From positions 119,047 to 183,046 of the forward strand of contig CAUYUJ010019283.1 in NCBI GenBank assembly GCA_963575745.1: 64,000 bases of DNA, read 5' to 3'. A program made the position numbers and the translations under genes. This DNA comes from Prorocentrum cordatum (lineage: Eukaryota; Sar; Dinophyceae; Prorocentrales; Prorocentraceae). This document shows, one piece after another, positions 53,546-64,000 of the stretch; the stretch's first letter is position 1, and each line of letters opens with the position of its first letter. The notes below the pieces were generated by a model, which was not told where the DNA came from, did not search any database, and saw nothing but the letters and a program-made list of their open reading frames with translations.

Positions 53546-53559
53546 AGCTCCGTGGCGGC

Positions 53560-54720
53560 CGAGCAGCCCCCTACGCTTCCGGCGGCGGCCATCGCCCGCC
53601 CTCGTCTTGCAGCCGCGGGGCGCGTATAGGCGTGCCCCCCCAATCGCGGAAGCCTGCATGACTGCAAGGCGGAGGGGCGAGGGAGGGGTGGAGGAAGGAG
53701 TTAGCAGGTATCCTCCTCCTCGTCCTCCTCCTCCTCCTACTCCTCCTCGTCCCTCTCCTCCCTCTTCCTCCCCCTCCCCCTCCTCCTTCTCCTCCTCCTC
53801 CTCCTCCTCAACTTCTGGGAAACCTCTGTAAGACAAATTCAACTAATTTGGGCCCGATTCATTGGCGACTAAGACGGAGTAGCCCAAATTCAACCAAATA
53901 TTAAGCGGGATTAGCTGGAATAAAGAATCAGACGGGACGATGCCAGATTAGGCCGGTTTTCGACCACGGATGTACCAGCGCCGATGCTGAATTAAACCTT
54001 TTTGGAGTTGCGTCCCAAGAGTAGTGACCCAGACCACTCCTCGCGTCGCGAAGAGATCAGCGGCGGAAAGCTTGTCTGGCGGGTGGTCAGGGTGGGGGGG
54101 GGGACCTCAATGGGGGGTGAAGCACAGAGCCTGAAGGGGCCCTGAAAGCGCCTTGAAGGCCCTTCCACTTTACCTTCAGGTCACCCCCCCTGACCACCCG
54201 CCCGAGCTTTTGGATAGCTCTTCGGCCTCCAGGGAAAAAAGATGGACCTCGCGTGGTTGCCAAATCCCGACCAGACGCAGAGGACTCCCGCGTTTTTTCC
54301 GTCGCAGCGCGGCAGAGGCAGTCCGCGCGCGCGTTCGGCACGCCGGGCAGCAACGTTGCTACTTCCCCCAAGTGCAAGAGAGGAGAAGAAGAAGAGGGGC
54401 GGCCGCGGGAGAAAGAATCACAATCTCCACGCACATGCGAGAGAGAGAGAGGGGAACGAGCGATGACCCGAACCATGGGGCCGGGACACGCGACCACGCC
54501 GACCGAGGGGACCGACCGGCGATCAGAGAATCGCACGGCTTGTCGATCGAGCCGCCTCCAGAGGCCCACAAGGAGGTCCCCCAGAGGCCCGAAGAGGCCC
54601 CCAAGAGGCTCCCACGAGGCCTCCCAAGAGGCTCCCGAGTGGCCCAACAATTCCTCCCAAGAGGCCCCGAGAGCCTGTCGAAGAAACCCCAAGAGGCACC
54701 CCTGAGGACTCTGGCCCCCG
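53560..54720. other. No supported gene; two short CCT/GGCCC repeat tracts
   Basis: CCT tract at 53,715-53,815, then mixed sequence, then 'CCCAAGAGGCTCCC' units at 54,560-54,700. An inverted pair GCTTGTCTGGCGGGTGGTCAG / CTGACCACCCGCCCGAGC (54,070 and 54,188) frames about 135 bp and may be a foldback remnant. Confidence 0.5.
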
Positions 54721-54732
54721 CGTCAGCGTCGT

Positions 54733-55918
<1,186 letters not shown>

Positions 55919-56169
55919 CAGGGTGAGGAGGGGGGGAGGGAGGGAGGGAAGGAGGGAGGGGAGGAGGGGAAGGTGAAAGAGGAGGACAAAGAGGACAAAA
56001 TGCCACGCCTGCCACGCCCTGCGAACCTGCAACGCATAGGGCCCTCACCCCCAGCGCATCCCCTGTGGAGTCGAGGGAATGCCCCGCCTGTCACGCCCTG
56101 CGAGCCTGCAGCGCATAGGGCCCCCACCCCCAGCGCCCGCGCTCAGAGACCACCACCTGCGGACCCCCT

Positions 56170-57800
56170 ACGGTTATGAGAATATGCCACGCCTGCTCCG
56201 CCAGCGCTCCCCTGTGCCGTGAACACGACCGGCACGGATAGCAAACTTGCGTGCCGATGTGCCCTGGGCACCACCGTCACGGATAGAGGCCGCGCTCAAG
56301 GACCACCTCGTGCGAACCCCGTGTGGTGTCGAGAATATGCCATGCCTGGTATGCCCTGGACGACCGTCACGGACAGCAGCGCCCTGCACGACCGGCACGG
56401 ATAACGACCGCGCTCAGGGACCACCCCATGCGCACCCCCTATGGTCTCGGAGAAGGTGCCACTCCTGCTATGCCCTGGACGGCCTGCACGGATAGCGGCC
56501 GCGCTCAGGGACCACCCCCTGCGCACCCCCTATGGTGTCGGGAAAGTGCCACTCCTGCTATGCCCTGGGTGACCAGCACGGATAGCGGCCGCGCTCGGGG
56601 ACCACTCCCTGAGCACCCCCTTTGGTGTCGAGAAAGTGCCAGGCTTGCTATGCTCTGCGCCATGGCCCCATGGACGCCGCGCTCGGGGACCACCCCCTGC
56701 GCACCCCCTATGGTGTCGAGAAAGTACCACGCCTGCTATGCCCTGCGCCATGGCCCGCATAGACGCCGCGCTCGGGAACCACCCCCTGCGCACCCCCTAT
56801 GGTGTCGAGAAAGTACCACGCCTGCTATGCCCCGCGCCATGGCCCGCAAAGACGCCGCGCTCGGGGACCACCCCCTGCGCACCCCGTATTGTGTCGAGAA
56901 AGCACGACGCCTGCTATGCCCTGGGCCATGACCCGCATAGGCGCCGCGCTCGGGGACCACCCCCTGCGCACCCCCTATGGTGTCGAGAAAATGCAATGCC
57001 TGCTATGCCCTGCGCCATGGCCCGCATAGACGCCGCGCTCGAGGACCACCCCCTGCGCACACCCTATGGTGCCGAAGAAAAAGCCACGTCTGCTATGCTT
57101 TGCACCATGGCCCGCATAGACGCCGCGCTTGGGGACCCCCCCTGCGCACCCCCTGTGGTGTCGAGACAGCGCCACTCCTGCTATGCCCTGCGCCATGGCC
57201 AGCATAGACGCCGCGCTCGGGGACCACCCCCTGCGCACCCCCTATGGTGTCGAGAAAGCGCCACGCCTGCTATTCCTAGCGGCGTGGCCCGCATAGACGC
57301 CGCGCTCGGGGACCACCCCCTGCGCACCCTCTATGGTGTCGAGAAAGTGCCACGCCTGCTATGCCCCGCGCCATGGCCCGCATAGACGCTGCGCTCGGGG
57401 ACCACCCCCTGCGCACCCCCTATGGTGCCGAGGAAATGCCACGCCTGCTATGCCCCGCGCCATGGCCCGCATAGACGCCGCGCTCGGGGACCACCCCCTG
57501 CGCACCCCCTATGGTGTCGAGAAAGTACCACGCCTGCTATGCCCTGCGCCATGGCCCGCATAGACGCCGCCCTCAGGGACCCCCCCCCCTGCGCACCCCC
57601 TATGGTGCCGAGGAAATGCCACGTCTGCTATGCCCTGCGCCATGGCCCGCATAGACGCCGCGCTCGGGGACCACCCCCTGCGCACCCCGTATTGTGTCGA
57701 GAAAGCACGACGCCTGCTATGCCCTGGGCCATGACCCGCATAGGCGCCGCGCTCGGGAACCACCCCCTGCGCACCCCCTATGGTGTCGACAAAACCCCAC
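56170..57800. repeat. About 89-bp satellite, about 18 copies
   Basis: Units share CATGGCCCGCATAGACGCCG, CGCTCGGGGACCACCCCCTG and GTGTCGAGAAAGTGCCACGC. Spacing is 87-91 bp, so frames rotate; no coding is assumed. The left end (56.17-56.6 kb) is the most diverged. Confidence 0.95.
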
Positions 57801-57959
57801 GCCTGCTGTGCCCTGGACGACCGTCGTGCTGTGCTGTGCTGTGCTGAGCTGTGCTGGGCTGAGCTAAGCTGTGCTGAGCTGTGTGAGAAGGAGAAGGAGG
57901 AGGAGGGGAGGCGAGTGAGAGTCGCGGGTGCGACGCGGCAGGGATGAAAACCAGAACCC

Positions 57960-58080
57960 CACGAAACATGTGGGGAAATACAAATGAAAATGCGCCCAAA
58001 TGGTTAAAAACAGTAAAAACATTGTCTCCAAACTTTTTTGCTATTATTCCCCAATCAGAGCTTGCCTGTGTAGGGGTCCT
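57960..58080. other. Diverged relative of family A core
   Basis: CCAAATGGTTAAAAACAGTA, ACATTGTCTCCAAAC and CTATTATTCCCC follow the order of the family A core, but the TCGGGC ends are not recognisable. Confidence 0.4.
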
Positions 58081-58127
58081 AGCGGATTCATATGGTTAGG
58101 TTAGGTTTGCCGCCGACTTTCGCCGCA

Positions 58128-58250
58128 CGCCCGGGTGCCCGGGGGTGCCCGGGGGTGCCCGGGGGTGCCCGGGGGTGCCCGGGGGTGCCCGGGGGTGCCC
58201 GGGGGTGCCCAGGTGCCCGGGCGTGCCCGGGTGCCCGCGCGTGCCCGGGG
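58128..58250. repeat. GCCCGGGGGT 10-bp tandem repeat
   Basis: About 12 units, perfect in the centre (58,138-58,207). Confidence 0.97.
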
Positions 58251-58254
58251 GTGG

Positions 58255-58388
58255 CCTATAGCCCTATAACCCTATAGCCCAATAGCCCTACAGCTCTATA
58301 GCCCTACAGCTCTATAGCCCTATAGCCCTATAGCCCTATAGCTCAATAGCCCTATAGCCCTATAGCCATATAGCCCTATAGCCCCATG
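58255..58388. repeat. CCCTATAG(C) tandem repeat
   Basis: About 15 units of 8-9 bp (TAGCCCTATAGCCCTATAG). Not the TTTAGGG/TTAGGG telomere unit. Confidence 0.95.
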
Positions 58389-58423
58389 ATTGGGTTTCTC
58401 TCTGGTATCATAACTATCCGCCG

Positions 58424-58566
58424 AAACGTGCGCGGCCCAGGGGGAAGGGCCAGGAACGTGATGAAATAAGGAGAGGCGCCACGAAATCCGGGGAAATATC
58501 ACGGCCCACGCCACGATATCTCCACTCCCCCCCGCCCTGGTCATCCCCCCCCCTCTTTGCCGCCCG
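58424..58566. repeat. Dispersed repeat GAAATAAGGAGAGGCGCCA, copy 2
   Basis: Same order of blocks as 41,803-41,938, same orientation. Confidence 0.85.
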
Positions 58567-59035
58567 CAGCGCTTGCCAGGACTCACCCCCGCCCCCCCCT
58601 GCCCCCCCCCTGCCCCCCGGGGCACGGCACCTGCCGAGCGCGCGGGGGCCCTCCAGCCTGCCCCGCCGGAGCGGCCCCGAGGACCGCGGGCGCGGGCGGC
58701 ACCCCCCCCCCTCCCCCCTCGGCAACGGGGCGGCCGGCGCGCGGGCCCCGCTCGCAGCGCCTCCTGTTCCAGAGCGCACCGTGTTCCAGGCCACGCTCGC
58801 TCGGAGGTCCCGAGAGCCCGCTGCCCCCCCCGCGTGCGCGGCGCGCGGCGCGGAGCTCCCGCGGCGCGGAGCTCCCGCGCGCAGGCCGAGCGCGCAGGTC
58901 TGGCGCGGCACGCTCTCGCCGAGGCGCGGGCCGGGACGCCGAGCCGGCACGCAGCGCACTGGCACGGGCACGCTGCGTGTGGCGTTTCAAAGCGGGCATC
59001 GCGGGGCAACGAGGCCCAAGATCGGCGTGCTCCGG
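58566..59035. other. Very GC-rich block, coding status undecided
   Basis: All six frames are largely open because GC is extreme. No frame has a recognisable motif; no gene is called. Confidence 0.35.
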
Positions 59036-59205
59036 GGGGGAGGCGAGAGCGGGCGGGCCTGCTCAGGAGGCTCGGGAGTCCCCCGGCCTTCTTGGCAATT
59101 TCTCCGAGCCTTCCCCGAAGGCGAAGAAAAGTTCGCAGAAGGCCGGAGGGCTTCTGAGAAGCCCCGCCGCCTTCTGAGAAGGCCCTCTCCTTCTCACATC
59201 CCCCC
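59035..59205. repeat. Second single-arm relative of the 5.34-kb foldback
   Basis: Shares GCCTTCCCCGAAGGCGAAGA, AGGCCGGAGGGCTTCTGAGA and CCGCCTTCTGAGAAGGCC with the arms at 5.34-5.66 kb. Confidence 0.65.
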
Positions 59206-60060
59206 CTCGGACAAGAGGAGCGGGGGCAACGTGAGGCGGAGGATGCCAGCCACGGGTACAGGCTCCCGAGCGAATTGTAAAACCTGATGTTTCCGGCATT
59301 GATCCTGGTCTCGTCTCGCGCGCCTGCTCGTCAGGCTGCGCAGCGAAAGCGCTAAACATAACCAGCGCGTAAAGGGGAGGAAGGGGGATATGAGGTAGAT
59401 GCAAAAGAAAAGTGAGCAGGACCTGCAGAAAACACTTCGTCAACGGCGACTGCGCAACACCTCGCAAACACTACTTGGTGTGCGACGATCTGTCTGCACA
59501 TGGCAGGTTCAGTATCCTCACTCCTGATATTATTCGCGCCTGAAGCTCGCCCGCCCAAATCAACTTGGCAAATCAGGAAGGGCATGCATAATAAGAGCGG
59601 GCCCTGGGAGGGCGAAGAGGTGCGCTCTGTTGGCGGCCATGTCTTCAACCCGAGATGCCACGCATACCGGTTGGGAAGTGTGACTCGCCAGAGTCGTCGA
59701 CATGCTGTGCCCCGACTGATTCCGAGCCATTATATCACGATGTCGCACATCTGATCCTGCAGAGAATCGTGCAATCAGTCGCGGGATGGCAATGCAGATT
59801 TCTGGCGAGGAGGGGGATGATGAGGATGATGAGTAGGGTACAGGTGGAGCATGTACGAGGAGGATGAGGAAGGACGACGAATAGGAGCACACATCGTTCG
59901 GAAGCATGGGCTAAGGTAGAAAGATGCCGTAGGAATGCGTTGACATTCGATGAGGTTTCTGCCCGCCCCCTGACAAAGAAGAAACAAGGAAAACCGATGG
60001 ATTCTTGAAGCAGGAGGGCGCCTAAATCAGATTGGAGTCCGGTAAATAAAACATACATAC
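59205..60060. other. No supported gene
   Basis: Lower-GC mixed sequence; weak open frames only. Confidence 0.5.
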
Positions 60061-60064
60061 TTTC

Positions 60065-60575
60065 ATCAAAGAACGATGGCTCCAAGACAGCCCAAGAGCG
60101 CTCCAAGAGACCCCAAGGCCGCCCAAGACCGTCCAATGGGGGCCCCGAGACGCCCCAAGAGGCCTCCAAGAGGGCCCAACGAGGGACATGTCATTGATTT
60201 TTGTATGGTTTTCAAAGGTTTTCCTGGTTCTCCCTTTTTCGGGACAACATCAGCCCGAACCGGCCCAAGAGGCTCCAAAGATCGCCCCAAGATAGCCCAA
60301 GAGGCCCCCCAAAGAGCCCGAAAACGATCCAAAAGAGTCCCAAGACAGCCCAAGAGGGCTCCAAGACGGGCCCAAAAGAGCCCCAAGAGCGCCCAAAGGG
60401 GCACCCAAGAGGGCCCCAAGACGCCGCCAGGAGAGCCCCACGATGGCCAAAGGCCTCCAAGATGCCCCAAGACGGCCCAAAAGGGCCCCGAGACGACCCA
60501 AGAGAACCCCAACAGGGCCCTAAAAGGGATCCACAAGAACCCCAGGAAGACTCCTTAGAGGCCCCCAAACGCTAC
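60065..60575. repeat. Dispersed 'CCCAAGACGGCCCAAGAGG' block
   Basis: Same family and direction as the fill of the channel's first intron; also includes the GTCATTGATTTTTGTATGGTTTTC segment that recurs, diverged, at about 40.64 kb. Confidence 0.85.
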
Positions 60576-60589
60576 ATAACACCACACAT

Positions 60590-60781
60590 AGTTACACAGA
60601 CCATTTGCATATACATGTACATACCCATACATACGTATATTATTTATATGTGCATATGTAGTATGTTTCCATAAGCGCATGTGTGTGCGCATGTACGCAC
60701 GCACGCACTCCGCTAACGTGCGAAACTCTAAAGGACCAAGGTGCATGGCGCGCAGCGCCAATTCAATCTTGTGTATGTATG

Positions 60782-60829
<48 letters not shown>

Positions 60830-60830
60830 C
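60590..60830. repeat. ATACATACGTAT / (TA)n microsatellite
   Basis: CATA/GTAT units and a (TA)n run of about 20 at 60,786-60,825. Confidence 0.9.
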
Positions 60831-61169
60831 TCGCCGCCCCCCAAACACCCCCCAACGACAGCCTGGGGGGGAGGGGCATCCTCCTCCTCATTCTCATTCT
60901 CTTCCTCCTCCTGCTCATCTTCCTCCCGCTCCCTCTCATGATACTATTTTCCCTTCTCCCTGTCATGATCATCATCCTGCGCTCCTTCCCAAGGGGCAGC
61001 ATTGAGGTACGCACTCAAAGGATGACAGCGTGGAGGAAAGGATGGAGGAGGAGGAGGAGGAGGAGAGAAGATGGAGGAGGACGAAAGATGAGAGTTCACT
61101 CGCTCCTCTTCCTGGCGCGGTGCTCGAGGTTCGCCGTCGTTCGGGGGCAGTGCTGGTCCTGCCAGAGGG

Positions 61170-61880
61170 TTTTCTCCGTAAGCATACATAATGTTTGGCG
61201 CCCTCGATGCAAGGAAACGATGTGTATTATTTTTTTGGGTCTGTGCAAGGCCCAATGCTCACCGCGTCCTCCCTCTCAGCAGCCCTCTCTCTGCCTCCCA
61301 CAATTAAAAAACAACCAAACATACACAGTATTTGGCCCGGCGCCCTCGATGCAAGGAATCTTTTTTTTGGTTCTGCAAGCCCCCATGCTCGCCGCGGCCT
61401 CCCTACCAACACCCTTCTCTCTGCCTGCCAAAACCAAAAAACCAAACATACACAATGTTTGGCGCCCGCAAGGAAACGTGTTTTTTGTGTGAGCACTTTT
61501 TTTTGCAAACCCCCATGCTCGCCGCGGCCTCCCTCCCAGCTCCCCTTTCTCTGCCTCCCTAAACCAAAACAAAAACAACCAAATCAAACATACACAGTGT
61601 TTCGTTGTTTCACACACACCACACACAACAAAAAAACACCAAACATACACAGCGTTTCCTTGTATCGATGGCGCCAAACATTTTTTGGTTGTTTTGGGAG
61701 GCGGATAGAAGGGTGCTGGCAGGGAGGCCGCGGCGAGCATGGGGGCTTGCAAAACCAACAAAAATAAAAAAAACAAACATACACAGTGTTTCGTTGCTTC
61801 ACAGACCCAAAACAGAACAACAAACAAAAATGCACAACGTGTCCTTGCATCGAGGGCGCCGCCAGGTTCCCGATACACAC
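61170..61880. repeat. About 140-bp tandem repeat with one inverted unit
   Basis: Units share ACCAAACATACACARTGTTT, GGCGCCCTCGATGCAAGGAA and CCATGCTCGCCGCGGCCTCC. Three run forward (61,185-61,590) and one, at about 61,655-61,770, runs reversed (GGAGGCCGCGGCGAGCATGG). Confidence 0.85.
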
Positions 61881-61990
61881 GCATATATATATATATATGT
61901 ATATGTATGTATGTATGTATGGATGTATGTACGTATCTATGTTTGTATGTACGTATTGATGTATGTATGTATGTATGTATCGATGCGTGT
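61880..61990. repeat. (TATG)n/(TA)n microsatellite
   Basis: TATATA then GTATGTATGTAT with point changes. Confidence 0.92.
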
Positions 61991-62339
61991 GTGTTTATGG
62001 AAAAATGAACGTCAGCAACAAGCTCCTCCGCGTTGGGAGGAACAATGTCGCCTTTGTTTCTTTGTGGGGGGGCGAATGAGATAGAAACGCCCGGGTTGAC
62101 TGGCAATCCGCCGGTTTTGTAGAATTCTTATGAGTGTGACAGACCGGTGATGGGGAAGAAAATAGCAAGGATCACAACAAGTGATGAGGAGACGGTTCGG
62201 AAACGCAGGCTGGATGAACGGGGGAGGGACTGGGAGCACGAGGGGACGTGAGGAGGATGTGGGCAAGGGAGAGGAGGAGCGCCTCTCGCTGAAACTTTGC
62301 GCCTGGCGGCGGACGAGGAACTCCCGCCCTTCCTGCCTC

Positions 62340-62830
62340 CATCCATCCTCGGTGCATCCTCCCTCCCTGTCTTCCCTCGATCCCTCCTCCTCCTCACGCT
62401 CTCTTCGTCGCTCACACTCCCTGCTCCTCCTCCGCCTCCCGCTCCCTCGCTATATCCTCATTTGTCCTCCTCTTCCTTCCTGCCTCCATTCATCCCTCCT
62501 TTTCTCCCTTCCTTCCTCGCCTTCCTTCCTTCCTACCCTCATTCCTTCCTCCTTCCCTCCTTTTCTCCCTCCCATTCTCCTCCTACTCCCCTTCCTCCTC
62601 CTCCTTCTTCTCCTCCTCCTCCTCCTCCTCCTCTTCCTCCGTCCCATCCCTCTTCCCTCCCTCCTCCTCCCCCTCCTGCTCATTCCTCGCTTCCCCTCCT
62701 CCTCATCCCCCCTCCTCCTCCTCCTCCTCCTCCTCCTCCTCCTCCTCCTCCTCTTCCTGCTCTTCCTCCCCTTCCTCCTTCCTTCTTCCTTCTTCCTCCT
62801 GCTGCTGCTCCTCCTCCTCCCTCCCGATTT
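62340..62830. repeat. (CCT)n pyrimidine tract
   Basis: About 0.5 kb of imperfect CCT/CTT sequence downstream (minus strand) of the terminal exon candidate. Confidence 0.92.
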
Positions 62831-62851
62831 CTCTCCACCCTCCCTCAATCA

Positions 62852-63208
62852 CTAGGTCGCCGAGCCGCCGACAACTTTTCGCAGAAGGCTCCACCTGGCA
62901 AAAAGCGCAGCATGTCCACACATGGCGTCACGGCGGGCCCCTGGCTGCTCCCGGGAAACCAGCTCGTTGCCGTCCTCGTCGATGGTCACGCATATCGCCC
63001 ATTCGCTGAACGTCGCGTGCAGAGAGCGTTTCCTGCCAGCGTGTCTGCCGCCCCGCGTGCACAGGTCCCTCTCGGGTGCGCTTTCTACGTGCTCGCCAAA
63101 CCACGCCTCGGTGGGCGCTGGGAATCCGAAAGCCTCTGCCTCGAAGATCGCCTCTTCGCAGAGGTCGCAGAGGTCCTGGTACACCATCGCTGCGAATGCG
63201 AACAGCCA
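62852..63208 (-). CDS. Exon of an unidentified gene (possibly 3'-terminal)
   Basis: Acceptor GGGGCCTGCAG|TGG, then WLFAFAAMVYQDLCDLCEEA, EAEAFGFPAPTEAWFGEHVE, a basic part (RGGRHAGRKRS), TFSEWAICVTIDEDGNELVS and DAMCGHAALFAR. It either ends at a TAG (62854-62852) or is spliced at CCAG|GTGGAG (62895/62894). Codons end mainly in G/C and residue usage is protein-like throughout 118 codons. No domain is recognised. Same strand as the channel, but about 21 kb upstream of exon a; if spliced at the GT it leaves phase 2. Confidence 0.6.
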   Translation of the reverse strand, partial: WLFAFAAMVYQDLCDLCEEAIFEAEAFGFPAPTEAWFGEHVESAPERDLCTRGGRHAGRKRSLHATFSEWAICVTIDEDGNELVSREQPGARRDAMCGHAALFARWSLLRKVVGGSAT

Positions 63209-63314
63209 CTGCAGGCCCCAGGCGGGGCAACGCCCCACGCCTGGGCGCCCGCTCCGGCCCCCGAGCCAACAAAGGCTGTGGGTCTGGACGCAGAGGCGGA
63301 TGGGGGAGGGGGAA

Positions 63315-63402
63315 ATGATGATGATGATGATGATGATGGTGGTGCTGCTGGTGGTGATGATGATGATGCTGCTGCTGCTGATGATGATGATGATGTTGCA
63401 AC
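63315..63402. repeat. (GAT)n/(GCT)n microsatellite
   Basis: GAT units with GGTGGTGCTGCT islands, just upstream (minus strand) of the preceding exon. Confidence 0.95.
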
Positions 63403-63404
63403 GG

Positions 63405-63978
63405 GCTTGTGTCGTGACGACCCTGGCGTTGGTGTCTGACACCGCGTCGGTCATTCGTGCTTGAACGATCGGTGGCTTTGATATCGTTTCATCAAGGGTT
63501 GGGGGGTGAGATCGCAGTGGAACGGATAAAACCCACCACCAGGATACGGTTTCGGTTTCGTGTTGCCGTCATGCGTGCGGGCGAGGCGAAGCTGCGCGGG
63601 TGCACGAGAGGAATGAACCCGCCGTCGCTAGGGCGATTCGGATGCAATGACCGCCCCTCCGCGCGGTGGCCCGGGGTGTCCCGCCCTGGTGTCCTGTGGT
63701 GTCTCGTTGATGTCCCGTTAGTGTTCCGTCGGCGGTGGGCGGGCGATGGCTGGGGGTGTCCCGCCTTGGTATCGACTGTGAGGTCGATAGTGATAGTGAG
63801 ATCAACAGTGGGATCGACAGTGAGGCCGACTGTGACATTTTCTTGTGAAATAGAAAGCGGGGGCGAAGGTGGCGCTACATCGCAGAGCAACGTCGTCATC
63901 GCGCGTCGTCGCTAACTCGAGGGCGCGTCGCCAGCATCGTCATCGCCGCGCCCATCGCATTTGCCAGAATTTGGTTGT
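63405..63978. other. No supported gene
   Basis: Includes a short repeat (GTCGATAGTGATAGTGAGATC, about 63,780-63,830). Open frames lack motifs. Confidence 0.5.
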
Positions 63979-64000
63979 TCCCCCCCCCCCCCCCCCCCCC
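63979..64000. repeat. Poly(C) run at the window end
   Basis: At least 22 consecutive C; the true length is cut by the window edge. Confidence 0.95.

Noticed and set aside
56323-57847. Repeated MARIDAALGDHPLRTPYGVE-like peptides
   Set aside because: The 89-bp satellite rotates frames, so the same peptide reappears in different frames by repetition alone.
58255-58388. Possible telomeric repeat
   Set aside because: The unit is CCCTATAG(C), not CCCTAAA or CCCTAA, and lies internally.
58573-59157. Ala/Arg/Pro-rich plus frame of 194 codons
   Set aside because: Extreme GC keeps all frames open and none shows a motif or clear codon preference.

Overview
The window is eukaryotic nuclear DNA, almost certainly from a dinoflagellate. 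The best evidence is a minus-strand ion-channel gene of a type I recognise from dinoflagellates: a six-helix voltage-gated core without a GYG/GFG filter, followed by a cyclic-nucleotide-binding-like domain with a GQWIAE-x-VLW motif. It has GC-AG and GA-AG introns and AG|G acceptors. Other pointers are high GC, very long repeat-filled introns, and Cys-rich 'CRxCG' ribbon fragments like those scattered through dinoflagellate genomes. The genus is not decidable from sequence alone; Prorocentrum-like genomes, with high GC, long introns and introner elements, fit best.

The channel reads right to left. Exon a (about 41.6-41.1 kb) carries the N-terminus and start of S1. Exon b (33.3-32.4 kb) carries S1 to the C-linker, exon c (6.29-5.84 kb) the CNBD, and exon d (1.68-1.01 kb) the tail and stop. 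All three introns are phase 0 and measure about 7.8, 26.1 and 4.2 kb. From the first ATG in exon a the product is about 797 residues. Several short minus-strand exon-like blocks upstream (43.4, 44.7, 46.2, 47.9, 49.1 kb) could be further 5' exons of this gene or of another. A separate exon or 3' end lies at 62.9-63.2 kb.

The introns and flanks are mostly repeats. They include (GAG/CCT)n, (GAT)n, (GAC)n and a 1.2-kb (CTA)n tract; 21-, 62-, 82-, 89-, 90-, 140- and 173-bp tandem arrays; a dispersed 'AAGACGGCCCAAGAGGCCCC' family; and a 4.6-kb inverted structure at 13.5-18.1 kb. Decayed coding fragments lie on the minus strand at 7.4-12.3, 18.9-20.8, 22.9-23.8, 27.8-28.5 and 49.8-52.3 kb.

The most notable feature is a set of small inverted-repeat (MITE-like) elements. 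One family has at least eight copies, TTAAGTCGGGC termini and 8-bp target-site duplications. One copy contains a second element with its own 8-bp duplication. Several elements lie at or very near proposed exon ends, and one intron is bounded by a 10-bp direct repeat. Together this looks like an introner-type system that builds introns, but splicing itself is inferred, not shown.
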